In this document: positions 21,698 through 31,790 of the stretch, piece after piece | How the letters are laid out: every line of letters starts with the position of its first letter | How positions within the stretch are numbered: position 1 is the first letter of the stretch | NCBI GenBank assembly: GCA_949130495.1 | Contig: OX422210.1 | Location: 630,792,585-630,856,584 of the forward strand | Direction of reading: 5' to 3' | Length of the DNA stretch: 64,000 nucleotides | Origin: Sambucus nigra | Lineage: Eukaryota; Streptophyta; Magnoliopsida; Dipsacales; Adoxaceae | Translations under genes and position numbers: made by a program | The notes under the pieces: model-generated | Told to the model about the DNA's origin: nothing | The model's input: the letters and a program-made list of their open reading frames with translations, nothing else | Database searches by the model: none

Positions 21698-22191
21698 TCA
21701 TGCATCTCCACCTGTAATCATATTACATTCGTATGAACCAAAACGGATTGAAAATACCTCACGCTCTGGTTGCCTTGGCTTCATGGTCCCTTTTTTTTCA
21801 TCCTTTGTTCTGTGAGGAGATTTAGACCTTTTCCTTGCTCTGTTGTTGGTCTTACAATCACTCTGGCGATTAACAAACCTGATCAATTTCCCTCATCTAA
21901 TGAGTGCCTCAATCTCATTTTTGAGAGCTATGCACCGCTTGGTCGTGTGACAATGATCTTTATGGAACTCATAATACTTGAACTTATCCCTCCTTTCAGG
22001 GGTTATCCTGAATTTCTCCGGCCAATTTAGTTCTTCGTTGTTTTTTATCTCCTCCAGAACATGGTTTATATCCACCTTTAAGGGAGTATAATTTGCATAC
22101 TTCCTCAAGTGCTCCATCATTTCCTTGCATTTCGATTTCTTGTTGCCTCCATTGTGCTTATGATCATTCCTCTCCTACCTTCCTTCAGCTT
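21698..22191 (-). pseudogene. gag: R4 gag C-terminal part, left of R5
   Basis: This continues R4 gag after the R5 insertion, reading YANYTPLKVDINHVLEEI, KFRITPERRDKFKY and YEFHKDHCHTTKRC (first zinc Cys changed to Tyr). It then reads IEALIRRGKL, a basic region and PEREVFSIRFGSYECNMITGG. It joins 27375-28643 when R5 and one AGCTT are removed. Confidence 0.83.
22187..22191. repeat. R5 target-site duplication, left copy (AGCTT)
   Basis: AGCTT directly precedes the TGTAAGAGG end of the left LTR. It recurs at 27375-27379 after ...CTCTACA, a clean 5-bp duplication. Confidence 0.95.
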
Positions 22192-23409
22192 TGTAAGAGG
22201 CTAGTTTAGATAAGATGGAGGCGTAACCCCTTTTGAGTATGGTAATAATAAGTTAATTAGCCCAAGACCTTGGATTAATGATAGGACATATAAACACAAA
22301 CCCAATGAAGATGAAATCAGTTTAAACTCTTAAATCTCTCATGTACAACTCAGAAAGTAGTAATGAAACTTAGTTTTAACTTAGCTAAAGGGAGAGAGAA
22401 GTAAGCACCCTAGATACACCTTGGTAGGCAGGTAGAAACACCCCAAACACCCTTAAGAATCTCTGTCAAGTATTAAAAGCTTCGTAACAAATAACAATGG
22501 TGAGTGAGTAAACCCTCTGGTTTGCAACAACTCTCTCTGATGTGTATTCTCTCTAGCAATAACTCCTGAACTCTTAAAAGATCATCCAAAAAATCTCTCT
22601 TCCTCAGGGGTGGTTGGGGTCCTTAAATAGCCCCCACCATACCTGAGGCCACTCAGTCTTTAAAGACTATGAAAGACATCCCTCAAACTTTATGTCACAA
22701 CATTAAATGCCTGATGCACTAGTTATCTCCACGTTATAAACATTAAATGCCAAGACATGCCTTTTGCATAACCACTGTGTGCCAGGGGCTGTTGTCACAG
22801 AGGTGGCTCATCAACTGCCTGACAGCCCCAAATACCACGATGGTTTACTCAAGTGCAAGTCTGACATTGTTTAGCTAGCTAGTGACATCACCTACAGTAG
22901 ATGTGACATTAAGTAGAGGGTTGTTTGGTTCTCAACTCAATGCCCGATGGAACTCCAAGCTACTCTGCCCGAGGTTCTACGGTCAGGGTCCCTCAGTGTT
23001 TTACCAGGTATATCTAGCATGGTCAGGACAAGCCCCAACGGTGACTCACTTCTCAATCCTCCAAACCAAGTCCCTCTAAAGTTCCCACGGCGAGGTCATT
23101 CGATAAAGCATGAAAGCTCTCCCAGGCCCTGCCAAGCCTGGTCTCTCGCTAGTACCGTTTGACATCACACTAAAACTCATTATTATTCTCGTTACATCAT
23201 TACAACTGCTATAGATTACAATCAACATTACAAAAATACAATATGACTAATACAACAAGCTAAAGTATGAGTTGCCACGCCAAGCTGCCTCGTTGAATTG
23301 CCACGCTTGAGTTTCCATACTTGATCTGTCTCGGTTGATTAATCTCAAACACTATTGCCAATTAGGTAATTATCCCTAATCTCAGGATTACCTTCAGGCC
23401 CCCTCTACA
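22192..23409 (-). repeat. R5 3' LTR (1218 bp)
   Basis: TGTAAGAGGC ... CCTCTACA in plus-strand reading, matching 2631-3838 and 26218-27374. It keeps ~60 bp (around 23155-23225) that the right LTR lacks. Open frames inside are not genes. Confidence 0.93.
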
Positions 23410-23989
23410 TTTGCCCCTTCGTGGAGAGATTTGTTGGAACAAGAAATGTCTGCACATAACTTCTCAATCCGATGAACCTTCTTTGTGTAAAATAATTCTG
23501 GCCTTCTTTACCTCGTTAGAACCGCAGCATTATAATCTCCTGGGAAAAATAAAATTCTCCACGATGTACCTGAGCCGAAGAGCCATAACTCATTGGTGCT
23601 TGGGCGAAGGGACATCGCCACTTTTTCCTGATGCTGAGCCTCAACCGTTCTAGCTTTATTATTTAAAATTCTCCCGAGAGGCCTACTAACCTTCTCAAAT
23701 ACTCATTTGGACTCTTAGAAAGTGCAAATCTTTCTTGTAATGCTTCACTATGTTCGAAAAAGCAGAAATTCTCCCTGATGTAACTGAGTCAAAATTTAAA
23801 CAACATTTGGACATGTGGCGAGGGGACATCGTAGCTTTTTTGAACCGTTAAGTACCTATCTTCGTTGGGAGTCATTGGATATGTCTGACAAAAATTCTGG
23901 CGCTGAAACTCAAACTTGATGGAGAAGGCAACCTTTTCTATTCCCCATGCGTTACTTCGTAAATGACGTGGCGCTGTCTTTCCAGCTAT
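23410..23989 (-). other. R5 3' UTR with polypurine tract
   Basis: Next to the LTR, the minus strand reads CCACGAAGGGGCAAA (23410-23424), a fair polypurine tract. The remaining ~550 bp has no coding similarity that I recognise. It carries loosely repeated phrases (ATAAAATTCTCC and GGGACATCGCCAC variants) at ~23545 and ~23770, suggesting an old ~240-bp duplication. Confidence 0.6.
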
Positions 23990-24949
23990 CTAAACACTTC
24001 GTAACAACAAAAACACTTGTTAAGTTTTTTCATAAACTCCACCTATATTGGTGACTTAACAACGAAAACACTTGTTAAGGTTTTTTTTCATAAACTCCAC
24101 TTATATCAGTGATTTAACAACGAAAACAATTGTTAAGGTTTTTCATAAACTCCACCTATATCGGTGACTTAACAACGAAAACACTTGTTAAGGTTTTTTT
24201 TCATAAACTCCACTTATATCGGTGACTTAACAACGAAAACACTTGTTAAGATTTTTCATAAACTCCGCCTATATCGGTGACTTAACAACGAAAACACTTG
24301 TTAAGATTTTTTTCATAACCTCCACCTATATCGGTGACTTAACAACAAAAACACTTGTTAATATTTTTCATAAACTCTACCTATATCGATGACTTAACAA
24401 CGAAAACACTTGTTAAGATTTTTTTACATAAACTCCACCTATATCGGTGACTTAACAACGAAAACACTTGTTAAGATTTTTCATAAACTCCACCTATATC
24501 GTTGACTTAACAACGAAAACACTTGTTAAGATTTTTCATAAACTCCACCTATATCGGTGACTTAACAATGAAAACACTTGTTAAGGTTTCTTTTATAAAC
24601 TTCACCTATATTGGTGACTTAACAACGAAAACACTTGTTAAGATTTTTCATAAACTCCACTTGTATCGGTGACTTAACAACGAAAACACTTGTTAAGATT
24701 TTCATAAACTCTACCTATATCGGTGACTTAACAACGAAAATACTTGTTAAGATTTTTCATAAACTCCACCTATATCGGTGACTTAACAACGAAAACACTT
24801 GTTAAGATTTTTTTCATAAACCCCACCTATATCGGTGACTAAACAACGAAAACACTTGTTAAGATTTTTTTTCATAAACTCCACCTATATCGGTGACTTA
24901 ACAACGAAAACACTTGTTAAGATTTTTCATAAACCCATTATTTCCTCTA
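23990..24949. repeat. R5 minisatellite, ~56-bp unit, about 17 copies
   Basis: The unit contains CTCCACCTATATCGGTGA followed by CTTAACAACGAAAACACTTGTTAAG, a near-palindrome (CTTAACAA...TTGTTAAG; stem 8, loop ~9), then a T-run of variable length. I count about 17 occurrences of the hairpin at a mean spacing near 56 bp. Unit differences are mainly T-run length and single bases. Tat-lineage elements are known for hypervariable tandem repeats in the 3' UTR. CRISPR is excluded because the inter-hairpin sequence is itself conserved. Confidence 0.92.
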
Positions 24950-26175
24950 ACTGTCCTTCTTCAGTGCCTTGCCCCCATCTCCTCCCTCGGTGTACCCTAC
25001 CCGTGGGGGCTGAGACCTCCCCCCGCGGGTTGCATCGGCCGCCTAAACATCATGGGCACCACCACCGGATTGGGACGCACCACTAAGGAGATATTCCTTG
25101 TCGTTTTTAAGAACGCCGCAAAAGTCCCCTCGCGCGTCTCATTGATAAGGTGGCATATTTACTCGGGAAGCAGCCCCTCAGCGCAGATCTGCAATAACTT
25201 GGACTCTTTGGCTTCCTCCCTCACATCGAGAGATCTTTCCCTGAAACTTTGAACATAGGCCACCACTTCTTCCCCAGGTCGCTGCTTCTCCCTACCTAGT
25301 TGGGTCAAAGTAAACTCATCTTCTGCCAGAAAGAACTTCTGGACAAACAATACGTGCATCTCCTCCCACGTAGAAACACTTTTGGGAGCTAAATAGGAAT
25401 ACCATGTATATGCTTTATCGGTTAAGGATTTAGAAAACTCCCTCAACCTAAGCTTCTTATTATTGCAATGTGCCCCCAACTATTCAATCAAGCGTTTAAT
25501 GTGCTCCTTCGGGTTCCCACCTTTTCCTGTGTATTTTTCAAAAATAGGAGGAATATAGTCCTTTGGATAGGGCTCATCATTGTATTCCTGAGGATAGGGT
25601 GTTCGAAAATCATCATAAACTGAATCCACCTCGCCCACAGATTGCAAGGAAGCTTGCATGAACTTCAGCATCTCCTTTTGCATATCCTTTCCCATTTCCT
25701 CCATGGGTTATGCCACTGTGGCAATAACCAACGGGACCATGGGCTGAGTACCCATTGCAGCTAGAGCAGTCATCACCATTGGGGCTATTGATACTCCTGA
25801 TGTTCCCACAGCTGGATTCACAACAGCGGGTATGCTCGTTGGGACTGTTCCTGTCACGCCTGCACTTGGTGGGGCCGTTGGGGCTGCCCCTGGTGTTACG
25901 AAGGAATTGGTGTCAAATCCTCCCAACACCGTTGAAGCAATCGGAGTTCGCAAAAGCTCATAAAACTTGCTCATGAGGAGTTCCACCTGAGTGGGTCCCA
26001 ACCCTGCACTCGTGGAAGCCTGTGTCACTCCTGGAACGCCTGTCCTCACCTGAACCGGAGATACCTCTATTTGAGGATCCCCATCCCTTAGAGCCTCCAG
26101 TTCTCTCGCAGCTTGTTCTTCGTTGTGTTGGATGTCATCGAAGTTGTGCCTTTGATCAACTTTGTCTTACACCAT
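24945..26175 (-). pseudogene. gag: R5 gag, truncated and frameshifted
   Basis: The start at 26173-26175 reads MV then a stop, where R1 has MAQDNV. The rest parallels R1: VTQASTSAGLGPTQVE, EEMGKDMQKEMLKFMQAS, DDFRTPYPQEYNDEPYPKDY, IFEKYTGKGGNPKEH, TYTWY-like AYTWYSYLAP, FVQKFFLAEDEF, ICAEGLLPEY and VVRPNPVVVPMMF. Stops fall near 25701 and 25480. Coding similarity ends at about 24945, where the minisatellite begins, so the zinc motif is lost. Confidence 0.88.
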
Positions 26176-26197
26176 ACTCCTTGCTCAAAAGAATGCC

Positions 26198-26215
26198 TCC
26201 CCAGTAGAGTCGCCA
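26198..26215 (-). other. R5 primer-binding site, tRNA-Arg(ACG)-like
   Basis: Minus-strand TGGCGACTCTACTGGGGA matches 16 of 18 bases of the complement of the plant tRNA-Arg(ACG) 3' end as I recall it. This is stronger than the R1 site. Confidence 0.75.
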
Positions 26216-26217
26216 AA

Positions 26218-27374
26218 TGTAAGAGGCTAGTTTAGATAAGATGGAGGCGTAACCCATTTTGAGTAAGGTAATGATAAGTTAATTATCCCAAGACCTTGGA
26301 TTAATGATAGGACATACAAACACAAACCCAATAAAGATGAACTCAGTTTAAACTCTCAAATTTCTCGTGTATAACTCAGAAAGTAGTAATGAAACTTAGT
26401 TTTAACTTAGGTAGAGGGAGAGAGAAGTAAGCACGCTAGATACACCTTGGTAGGCATGTAGAAACACCCCAAACACCCTCAAGAATCTCTGTCAAGTATT
26501 AAAATCTCCGTAATAAATAGCAATGGCGGGTGAGTAAACCCCTCTGGTTTGCAATAACTCTCCTTGATGTGTATTCTGTCTAGCAATAACTCCTGAACTC
26601 CCAAAAGACCATCCAAAAAATCTCTCTTCTTCAGGGGTGGTTGGGGTCCTTAAATAGCCCCCCACCGTCCCCGAGGGAACTCAGTCATTAAATACTATAA
26701 AAGACATCCCTCAAAATTTATGTCACAACATTAAATGCCTGATGCACTAGTTGTCTACACGTCATAAACATTAAATGCCAAGACACGCCTTTTGCATAAC
26801 CACTGTGTGCCAGGGGCTGTTATCACAGAGGTGGCTCACCAACTGCCTGACAGCCCCAAATACCACGGTGGTTTACTCAAGTGCAAGTCTGACATTGTTT
26901 ATATGGCTACTGAGATCACCTACAGTAGATGTGACATTAAGTAGAGGGTTGTTTGGTTCTCAACTCAACGCCCGATGGAACTCCAAGCTACTCCACCCAA
27001 GGTTCCACGGTCAGGGTCCCTCGGTGTTTTACCAGGTATATCTAGGATGGTCAGGACAAGCCCCAATGGTACCTCACTTATCAATCCTCTGAACCAAGTC
27101 CCTCTAAAGTTCCCATGTCGAGGTCATTCGATAGAGCATGAAAGCTCTCCCAGGCCCTGCCAAGCCTGGTCTCTCACGAGTACCCGTTATAGCTTATAGT
27201 CAACATAAACAGAAATACAATATGACTAATACAACAAGCTAAAGTATGAGTTTCCACGCCAAGCTGCCTCGCTAAGTTGCCATGCTTGAGCTGCCTTGGT
27301 TGCTTAATCTCAAACACTATTGCCAATTAGGGAATTATCCCTAATCTCAGGATTACCTTCAAGTCCCCTCTACA
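26218..27374 (-). repeat. R5 5' LTR (1157 bp)
   Basis: Same ends as the left LTR. A ~60-bp deletion near 27184 accounts for the length difference. A TATTTAAG box (minus strand, ~26650) lies upstream of the leader. Confidence 0.93.
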
Positions 27375-27379
27375 AGCTT
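27375..27379. repeat. R5 target-site duplication, right copy (AGCTT)
   Basis: Right partner of 22187-22191, next to the 5' LTR of minus-strand R5. Confidence 0.95.
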
Positions 27380-28643
27380 TAATCTCTTCTTTCGTCTCAG
27401 CATTCTTCTTCGCAGCCATTGCTTCTTCAGCATGCATAATCTTGGATGCTTTTGACATTAACTCTGCCATGGATTTAGGAGGATCCTTTGCCAAGGTGTA
27501 ATACATCTTGTTTGGACAAATACCACTTATGAGAGCTATAATGGTTATCTTCTCTTCATAGTCGATTACCTCCAATTTCTCGTTGTTAAAACGAGTGATG
27601 TGATCCCTTGTGCTTTCTCCTGCTTTTTGCCTTACACTCAACAGCTGAGCTACCCTCTTGACTGGATTTACACCAAAATAAAAATTCCTTATGAAAGGAT
27701 CAGCCAATTGATGGAAGGTTGCGATTTTCCCCCGAGGCAGGCTATTATACCATATTTGAGCAGATCCAGTGATAGTTCCTGAGAATTCCCTGTACCTCAT
27801 CTCATCTGGGACTGCATAAATATCTGCGGCAGCTTGGTACTGCTCTATGTGGAGAACAGGATCAGTCTTTCCATCGTCCTTTGGCGTAACTACATGAGCT
27901 TTAAACTTTGAGGGTGTGGGGAAATCCACAATTGCTTGTATAAATGGAGATCCTTTGATAAAGGTTCTTTTGAGAGGGTTTCTGTACTTAGCCATTTCCC
28001 CTAACCTATCTTCCAACCTCTGAATGGAGCCCTTCCATGCATCATTTACAGTCTCTTATTTATTTTCCCGAGCAACTGATCGCGTTGAATTCTCCTCTTG
28101 GGATCTTTCTATACGAGCTGCTAGGCGTGATTGGGCAGAACCTTCCCTTAGATCATTTGGTCGTTGAGTGTTTCTCGACGTAATACTAGGAGGGTTTCTA
28201 TTCCTCCTAGGTCCCAAATGGTCAAAGGGGGAGACTCTACTCAACCTCTCGAGAGCACTTATTCTTTCTGGAGTTAGAGTAACATTTTCTTGAGAGTCCA
28301 CAACTCTTGTGGGAGACATCTGGCTAGGCTGATAGGAAGGATCGCTGGGCCTCTCGGTATGATGGAATTAGGTATGTCTGGATCGGGAAACATGAGGGAA
28401 CAGTGTACGTTTGGATCGTGATGTCGGCAGGTGAGTGTTTCTATGAACACTTTATTGGCCTGACTAGGCAGGCATTGCATTTTGAATAGTCTGAGTGAGA
28501 TATTGCATGGTCTCCTGCATAGTTGTTTGTCCTCTGGATAAGCTGGCCACAATTCCTGTGAGATCATGGACAGTTGGAGAGGCAGACGAGTTGGGAGGAA
28601 CTCCGGCATTATTCCTATTGCTGGATTCTGGGATCTCATCCAT
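27380..28643 (-). pseudogene. gag: R4 gag N-terminal part, right of R5
   Basis: The start is MDEIPESSNRNNAGVPP at 28641-28643, about 60 bp from the LTR. Then VASLSRGQTTMQET, a shift, TPERISALERLSRVSPFDHLGP, RIERSQEEN, and a 200-codon clean run from 28016: FPTPSKFKAHVVTPKDDGK, ITGSAQIWYNSLPRGKIA, FIRNFYFGVNPVKR, YTLAKDPPKSMAELMSKA and MAAKKNAETKEEIKA. There R5 interrupts it. This is the best gag capsid of the R3/R4/R7 family in the window. Confidence 0.87.
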
Positions 28644-28684
28644 GTATGATGAATTCTTTAGTGAAAAACGCTATGTATAGTCGT

Positions 28685-28701
28685 TCCCACAGAAGGCGTC
28701 A
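28685..28701 (-). other. R4 primer-binding site
   Basis: Minus-strand TGACGCCTTCTGTGGGA three bases after the LTR is a slightly decayed form of the R2/R3/R8 site (TGGCG[CT]CGTCTGTGGGA). Confidence 0.7.
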
Positions 28702-28704
28702 ATC

Positions 28705-29170
28705 TATTGATGTAAAAAACAAGACTTGATCTAATTAATTAATCATAGATAAATATGAATAAACAAATAAGACAAAGGATTTTTAAAGTGGTTCAGCCTT
28801 AACGATAATGGCCTACGTCCACTGTCTTGTATTGCTGGGTGTGTTGCCTTAATCTTGATTATGATCGCAAGTGATCAATTACCCCTCTATTAGGGGGTGT
28901 TACAATGTATTTATAGCCCTTGGGCTGTCAATATGAATAGACAGTATGTCGTTATTTAATAGACATATACATCTGTACATGATAAGAATGTTCATTGAAT
29001 CTGTTTTTATCGTTTGATCTTCCTGACTAGATGCTCGATACACTGAGTATCTCGGCACGCTAAGTAGATCGATATGTTGAGTAGCTCGGTAATTATATTT
29101 TATGCCACACAGGATGACACGCGTCTTTATATAATTGGTCCACATCAGCTGACTAATTTTTGTATCAATA
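28705..29170 (-). repeat. R4 5' LTR (466 bp)
   Basis: Reverse-complement relative of the R3 LTR, with ends TATTGATAC...CATCAATA in minus-strand reading (TG/CA decayed to TA). A TATAAATA box, complementary, is near 28907-28914. ATCCC (29171-29175) would be one copy of its TSD in R6; the partner is out of the window. Confidence 0.9.
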
Positions 29171-29183
29171 ATCCCCATATAGA

Positions 29184-30883
29184 GTTTGTACGTCGACGGG
29201 TCATCTTGCGCAACCGAGTGTGGAGTCAGAATCATTCTTAATACTCCAGACAAGATAGACATAGAGTACGCTCTACGTCTCTAATTTCAAGCCTCCAATA
29301 ATGAAGCAGAGTATGAAGCTATGATTGTTGGTCTAAATCTAGCTAGATCATTGAACGCCGAGAAAATTCTGGTGTATAGTGATTCGCAGTTAGTTATAAA
29401 TCAAGTGTTGAGTCCATATGAAGCGAAAAGAGAATTGATGACCAGATATTTGGCTAAAACTTTGGAAATAATAACCACCTTTCTAGCAGTTCAGATGGTC
29501 AGGATTCCAAGATTGGAGAACGCCTGAGCAAATGCACTTGCTCGGTTAGCTTTAGCAACCAGAATGGAAATATGAAGAACTATTCATATTGAGCTACCTG
29601 CTAATAGGAGCATTGATGAAGATTTAATCGTCAACTTTATTACAGTCGATATGGGTCCATCTTAGATGGACCCCATAAGAGAATATATTGAAGATGGTAT
29701 TATTCTAGTTGATCTACTTGAAGCCAAGAGGCTAAAATACATAGCTGCAAGATACGTGCTAGATGGTGGTGTGTTATACAGAAGAGGATTAACTGCTGGT
29801 CTACAACGGTGTGTGCATCCAGCTGAGGTAAAGGGTTTAATTGAATAAGTCCATGAAGGATAATGTGGGGCCCACATAGCAGGAAGAACGTTGTTATAAA
29901 GAATACATACGCAAGGGTACTATTAGCCAACCATGCGAGCAGATTGTGCAGATTTTACTAAGAAATGTGACAAGTGTAAGAAGTTTTCCAGTATATGAAA
30001 GGCTCCACAAGACTTCTTAACACCAATCACTTCACCCTGGCCTTTTTCCATGTGGGGAATTGACTTGGTCAGACCCCTGCCAACTACCCGAGGAAGGTTC
30101 AAGTAACTAGTTGTAGCTTTTGATTATTTTACAAAATGGGTGGAAGATAAACCATTTATTGATATGTCTTATGAAAAGGTTTATCAATTCATTTGGAAAA
30201 GTATTATATGCAGGTATGGCTTACCTTATGCCTTTATAACTGATCATGGTACACAGTTTGACAATGAAGAATTCGCCCCTTACTGCACCCAATCCAATGT
30301 CCAAAAAATTCACTCTGCTCCTGGCCATCCTCAAAGCAATGGCCAAACAGAGGTAACTAATAGAACTTTTCTAAACGGGATGAAGAAAAGGTTGGAAGAT
30401 GCAAAAGGAAATTGGATTAATGAACTACATTCGGTCCTGTGGGCTTACCAAACAACTTCCAGAACAACTACTGGAGAAACTCCCTATCTATTGGCATTTG
30501 GTACTGAAGCCATCATCCATGTTGAGTTAGGTTTACCTACGAATAGAGTTCTTAACTTCAATACCCCAGTTAGTGATTTGATGAGAAGGTTGGATTTAGA
30601 CATGCTGGAAGAAGTCCGTGAAGATGCAGCTTTAAAGAATATCGCCTATCAATAAAGGACTGCACGTTTTTATAACAAGAGGGTCATACCGAGAAACTTA
30701 AAGGACGGAGATTATGTTTTGAAGAAGGTTATTCAGAAGAATAATAAGATGGAAGCCAATTGGCATGGAACTTATCGTGTTACTGCAGTTATCCAACCTA
30801 GCACATATAGGATTGAGACTTTGGAAGGGGAAGAGTTCAAGAACCCATGGAATGCAGATCACTTGAAGAAGTACTATCAGTAA
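29184..30883 (+). pseudogene. R6 aRNH and integrase
   Basis: aRNH reads YVDGSSCATECGVRIILN, a stop, NNEAEYEAMIVGLNLA, VYSDSQLVINQVL and RIPRLENA (then a stop). Integrase has HPAEVKGLIE, KKCDKCKKF, MWGIDLVRPLPTTRGRFK, FITDHGTQFDNEEFAPYC and HPQSNGQTEVTNRTFLNG, so D, D and E are intact. The C-terminal part is NLKDGDYVLKKVIQ and ANWHGTYRVTAV, ending DHLKKYYQ at 30883. Five or more stops, but no large deletion. Confidence 0.87.
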
Positions 30884-31026
30884 ATGTAGTTGTTTTGTCC
30901 TCAGTTCACTTCAATATTAATGACAACATAACTTTCTGGCAAATTGTTATTTTGTTGTTTTATTTTTCAGAGTAGTAGTGCTATGCACTTTTAACATTAT
31001 GATAGTAGTTCTAATTATGAAGACAC

Positions 31027-31380
31027 CAACAAAGTTAGTCTGCATCAACAAAGGCCACCAAAAAAGTTGGTCGGTATCCACCAAGGCCACCAATAAAGTT
31101 GGTCGGTATCCACAAAGGCCACCAACAAGGTTGGTTGGTAATATTATAAATCCACCAACAAAGTTGGTCGACATCAACAAAAATCACCAACAAAGTTGGT
31201 CGACATCAATGAAGGCCACCAACAAAGTTGGTCGGCATCAATAAAACCACCAACAAGGCCACCAACAAGGTTAGTTGGTAACATTATAAAGCCACCAACA
31301 AAGTTGGTTGGCATCAACAAAAATCACCAACAAAGTTGGTCGACATCGATGAAGGCCACCAACAAAGTTGGTCGGTATCA
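31027..31380. repeat. R6 palindromic array between pol and aORF2 (~11 copies)
   Basis: About 11 units near 32 bp contain CACCAACAAAGTTGGTCGGC (ACCAAC-AAA-GTTGGT palindrome) with ATCAACAA spacers. A higher-order duplication is visible: the four-unit block starting with TTATAAATCCACC (~31145) recurs at ~31285. The flanks (30884-31026 and 31381-31790) are AT-rich with no gene. Confidence 0.85.
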
Positions 31381-31790
31381 AACTTATAAAACCATGCAAG
31401 ACAAAATCGTAAGTCCCAAATGGTTGGTAAATGAAGGCCTGATGACAAATGTTCATCTAAATTGGGCTAAAAGATGGACAAATGTTCCACTCACGCCTGG
31501 GAACCAAGGTAACTAGTGAAATTACCATAAAATTTAGGTACATTAGTAGAACAATGGTGAAGAATCAGTAATTGGTATAAAACTTAGGATAATCCTAAGA
31601 ATATCAATAGAACCGGTGACAAAATGGAGATGAACTAAAACAGTTGATTCATTCATAGTCAAAGACTAGAAAAACATTCACAAACATTCAAATATTAACT
31701 AAAAGTTGAGCCATTCATAAAATAAGCCTTTCATTAAATTTAAATGATTACATATTGTTGCTCAAATATGGAGAAAAAAAATACAAAAAT

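Larger units (their letters stand above)
22192..27374 (-). mobile_element. R5: non-autonomous Ogre-like element with gag only
   Basis: R5 has both LTRs, a tRNA-Arg-type primer site and a damaged gag (26175-24945). A minisatellite (23990-24949) and a short 3' UTR with PPT follow. No protease, RT, RNase H or integrase sequence is present between gag and the array: gag stops in its C-terminal basic region and the array starts at once. It is inserted in R4 gag with TSD AGCTT. Mobilisation must have used proteins from a full-length relative such as R1. Confidence 0.93.
15575..29170 (-). mobile_element. R4: Tat-type Ty3/gypsy element with antisense genes, hosting R5
   Basis: Minus-strand order is 5' LTR (28705-29170), primer site, gag, protease, RT, RNase H, aRNH and integrase (to 17784). 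Then come, on the plus strand, aORF2 (15896-17131) and the 3' end of aORF1 (to 15575). R2 cuts it at 15574. R5 (22192-27374) splits its gag. R4 itself lies in the aRNH of R6. Its 3' LTR is outside the window. Confidence 0.9.

Noticed and set aside
23990..24949. Regular direct repeats resembling a CRISPR array
   Set aside because: The sequence between palindromes is itself repeated, no cas-like genes are present, and the array is inside a plant LTR retrotransposon.
26775..27199. Open frames in the right LTR of R5 (also 22882-23162 and 3436-3669)
   Set aside because: They follow LTR sequence, and their frames are not equally preserved in the three LTR copies. No recognisable domain.
30947..31180. 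Open frames through the palindrome array on both strands (also 31196-31516)
   Set aside because: They are a by-product of a repeat unit without stops. The translated sequence is simply the repeat and is not kept in R4 or R7.
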